A DNA stretch of 64,000 nucleotides from Ezakiella sp. (GTDB taxonomy: Bacteria; Bacillota; Clostridia; Tissierellales; Peptoniphilaceae): contig JALFRW010000007.1 in the NCBI GenBank assembly GCA_022778715.1, positions 62,001-126,000 of the forward strand, in the 5' to 3' direction. The notes under the pieces were generated by a model that was not told the DNA's origin, ran no database searches, and worked only from the letters and a program-made list of their open reading frames with translations. Numbering within the stretch: position 1 is the first letter of the stretch; every line of letters starts with the position of its first letter. Positions 62,515 through 64,000 of the stretch are shown here, in pieces. The position numbers and the translations under genes are program-made.

Positions 62515-62638
62515 GTTGATATTTAAATTATGTTTTTTAATTGAAATTTCTTAAATATCTTAACTCACTTTTCTAATTTAAGCCATTAATTTCGTAAATA
62601 TATCCCACATTCAACTGTTAATAAAGAATCTCGGCAAA

Positions 62639-63163
62639 CTAATCTGTTATTTCTTCTCTTATACTTGGATTTTTATAGATGAGCATAAATATTAGATAGC
62701 CTACAATTCCCCCGATTACATTTAATATCACAGCGTCAATATCACATCTGCCAACAGTCATAAAGAGTTTAAAAAGTTCTTTTATAATGCTGATTGCAAG
62801 CAAAGCTCCAAACGTATTCCAAAAAACTCTCAATTTTTTAAATGCTACAGGAAGAAGTAGCCCAAATGGAAATGCCGCAATAAAATTTAACACGAAAAAT
62901 TCAAGCGTATAAACTGCTGCAAGTTCACCTTTTTGTGTCTTATTAATATAATTTTTCATGGTTTTAAACGGAGTAAAATTGGTTACTCTTTTTGAATAAT
63001 CTGAAAAGCTTTCCCCTTCCATCTTTTCTGAATTTACAATGATGCCTTCATTGTCCGTTTCCACAAACCAGTTGCCCAGTCTTAAAGAAAGCGAACTGAA
63101 AATGAGTATTGAATAAATTAACATCACGATAATCGTGAGAATTTTATATGGCTTTTTTTCCAT
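62639..63163 (-). CDS. VanZ-like membrane protein
   Basis: 174 residues, four membrane segments: N-terminal YKILTIIVMLIYSILIFSSL, then NFTPFKTMKNYI, LNFIAAFPFGLLLPVAF, and CDIDAVILNVIGGIVGYLIF, the VanZ-family pattern (N-FxPF, FxPFG, D(V/A)xLNxxGxxxGY). Despite the name, most members are not resistance genes. AGGAGG ahead of the ATG; nine bases after tsaD. Confidence 0.85.
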   Translation of the reverse strand: MEKKPYKILTIIVMLIYSILIFSSLSLRLGNWFVETDNEGIIVNSEKMEGESFSDYSKRVTNFTPFKTMKNYINKTQKGELAAVYTLEFFVLNFIAAFPFGLLLPVAFKKLRVFWNTFGALLAISIIKELFKLFMTVGRCDIDAVILNVIGGIVGYLIFMLIYKNPSIREEITD

Positions 63164-63172
63164 ATTTCCTCC

Positions 63173-64000
63173 TTACAAACCCATATTTGGGTCGGCTACA
63201 AAATTAATTGGAGATTCACCGGCTCTTTCATAAGCTAAAAATCCTTCGACGCCAATCATCGCCGCATTGTCACCTGTGTATTTTGGTTCCGGATAAAAAA
63301 CTTCTATTCCGGATTTCTCTCCAGCCTCTGCAATTGCGTTTCTAATTGCCTTGTTATTAGAAACACCTCCGGAAATTGCAATTTGCTTTCTTCCCCTTAA
63401 CTTTGCCGCACGTATAACTTTTTCCACAATTACATCAATAACAGCAGACTGAAAGCTTTTTGCAATGTCTTCACGATTTAGTACATGTCCTTTCATGGTT
63501 TCTGTGTTTATATAATTTATGACCGCGGTTTTAAGTCCTGAAAATGAAAAGTCAAATGAATCTTTTTCGAGATAAATTCTTGGAAAATTTAAATTGTCTC
63601 TCCCCTTTTCAGCTAAACTTTCCAGCTCAGCTCCTCCGGGATATCCAATTCCTAGCACTCTTGCTACTTTGTCGTAGCTCTCACCGGTTGCATCGTCTCT
63701 AGTCTCACCCATTTTGTGCATTGTGTTATAATCTTCCACGTCCATAATATATGTGTGTCCGCCACTAATCACAAGTGCAATATATGGAGGTTTCAATTCA
63801 TGATTTGAAATATAGCAAGATGCGATATGTCCTCTCATGTGGTTTACTCCTACAACCGGAATGTCAGTTGCTACGGACAACGCCTTTGCAAATGAAACTC
63901 CAACTAGCAAACTTCCCACAAGTCCGGGACCTTGCGTGACAGAAATGAAATCGATGTCTTTTAACATTTTGTTCGCTTGATTAAGCGCTTCCTTCACACA
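63173..64000 (-). CDS. tsaD: tRNA threonylcarbamoyladenosine transferase TsaD, 5' end beyond window
   Basis: Transfers threonylcarbamoyl to A37 of ANN-decoding tRNAs with TsaB and TsaE. About 275 of the usual 335-340 residues are visible; the missing N-terminus lies past base 64000 on the minus strand, and the apparent start at 63997 is an internal Val codon. Visible: TQGPGLVGSLLVG, the metal His pair in NHMRGH, SGGHT, YDKVAR..GYPGG, ISGGVSNNKAIR and the GDNAAMIG Asp. Confidence 0.96.
   Translation of the reverse strand, partial: CVKEALNQANKMLKDIDFISVTQGPGLVGSLLVGVSFAKALSVATDIPVVGVNHMRGHIASCYISNHELKPPYIALVISGGHTYIMDVEDYNTMHKMGETRDDATGESYDKVARVLGIGYPGGAELESLAEKGRDNLNFPRIYLEKDSFDFSFSGLKTAVINYINTETMKGHVLNREDIAKSFQSAVIDVIVEKVIRAAKLRGRKQIAISGGVSNNKAIRNAIAEAGEKSGIEVFYPEPKYTGDNAAMIGVEGFLAYERAGESPINFVADPNMGL

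Noticed and set aside
62639..63163. Glycopeptide resistance from the VanZ-like gene
   Set aside because: No vanA/H/X or regulators nearby; VanZ-like proteins are common and mostly not resistance determinants.
1..64000. CRISPR arrays, prophage, toxin-antitoxin or defence islands
   Set aside because: I saw no regularly spaced repeats, phage structural genes, or recognisable defence or toxin-antitoxin pairs; the content is housekeeping metabolism.

Overview
The window is ordinary-looking chromosome from a low-GC anaerobic Gram-positive bacterium. The evidence is the AT-rich composition, strong AGGAGG ribosome-binding sites, a two-part glycine dehydrogenase (GcvPA/GcvPB), a long ribosome-hibernation factor, ECF-type folate uptake, clostridial-type Lgt and PBP1A tails, and many peptidases (M20D, M42, M18, S9) alongside amino-acid handling genes. 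This suggests a peptide- or amino-acid-fermenting member of Clostridia/Tissierellia, possibly near Peptoniphilaceae. That placement is inference. No rRNA, tRNA, CRISPR array, insertion sequence or prophage was recognised.

Layout. 1-4650 (+): 3' part of a class A penicillin-binding protein, then a KdgT-family permease with an M20D amidohydrolase. 5317-14388 (-): an M42 aminopeptidase, preceded by a ten-gene overlapping operon murB-rapZ-yvcK-aroE-aroF-aroB-aroA-aroC-aroK-aroQ that encodes the whole chorismate pathway. 14490-18255 (-): typA, a class IV aminotransferase and a MalY/PatB-type lyase. 18497-25026 (-): an MprF/YbhN-like membrane protein followed by hemA-hemC-hemD-hemB-hemL and a GNAT. 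25115-31931 (-): folC, yitT, a lipoprotein, a beta-helix protein, an M18 aminopeptidase and small unknowns. 32212-38674 (-): purE-purF-purM-purN-purH and a purine permease behind a ykkC-class RNA best read as a PRPP riboswitch. 38683-45043 (-): gcvT-gcvH-gcvPA-gcvPB, a second yitT and a secreted DUF3298-like protein. 45824-47811: folT under a tetrahydrofolate riboswitch, divergent from a second folC. 47873-50569: rplM-rpsI, selU/mnmH and rpsD. 51130-56388: ferredoxin, trmB, SDR, C26 amidotransferase-like hydrolase, lgt, and a degenerate alpha/beta hydrolase with a PAP2-like protein. 56630-64000: an AGCS symporter, GNAT gene plus GNAT pseudogene, HAD phosphatase, hpf, an S9 peptidase, a VanZ-like protein and the 3' part of tsaD.

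How the genes fit together. The 25-48 kb stretch is a one-carbon neighbourhood. FolT imports folate, the FolC proteins polyglutamylate it, the glycine cleavage proteins charge THF with a one-carbon unit, and PurN and PurH consume formyl-THF. One end senses THF and the other senses (probably) PRPP. Chorismate and uroporphyrinogen III are each made by compact single operons.

Most notable observations: PurF lacks its N-terminal nucleophile Cys (Ser instead) and the oxyanion-hole Asn. AroC has Gln in place of a catalytic His. TrmB has Asn and Gln at two conserved catalytic positions. An alpha/beta hydrolase has lost both Ser and His. The folT and folC promoters face each other and share one -10 sequence. 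Two structured RNA regions (rpsD 3' region and AGCS leader) match no class I recognise. I found no clearly new multi-gene system.
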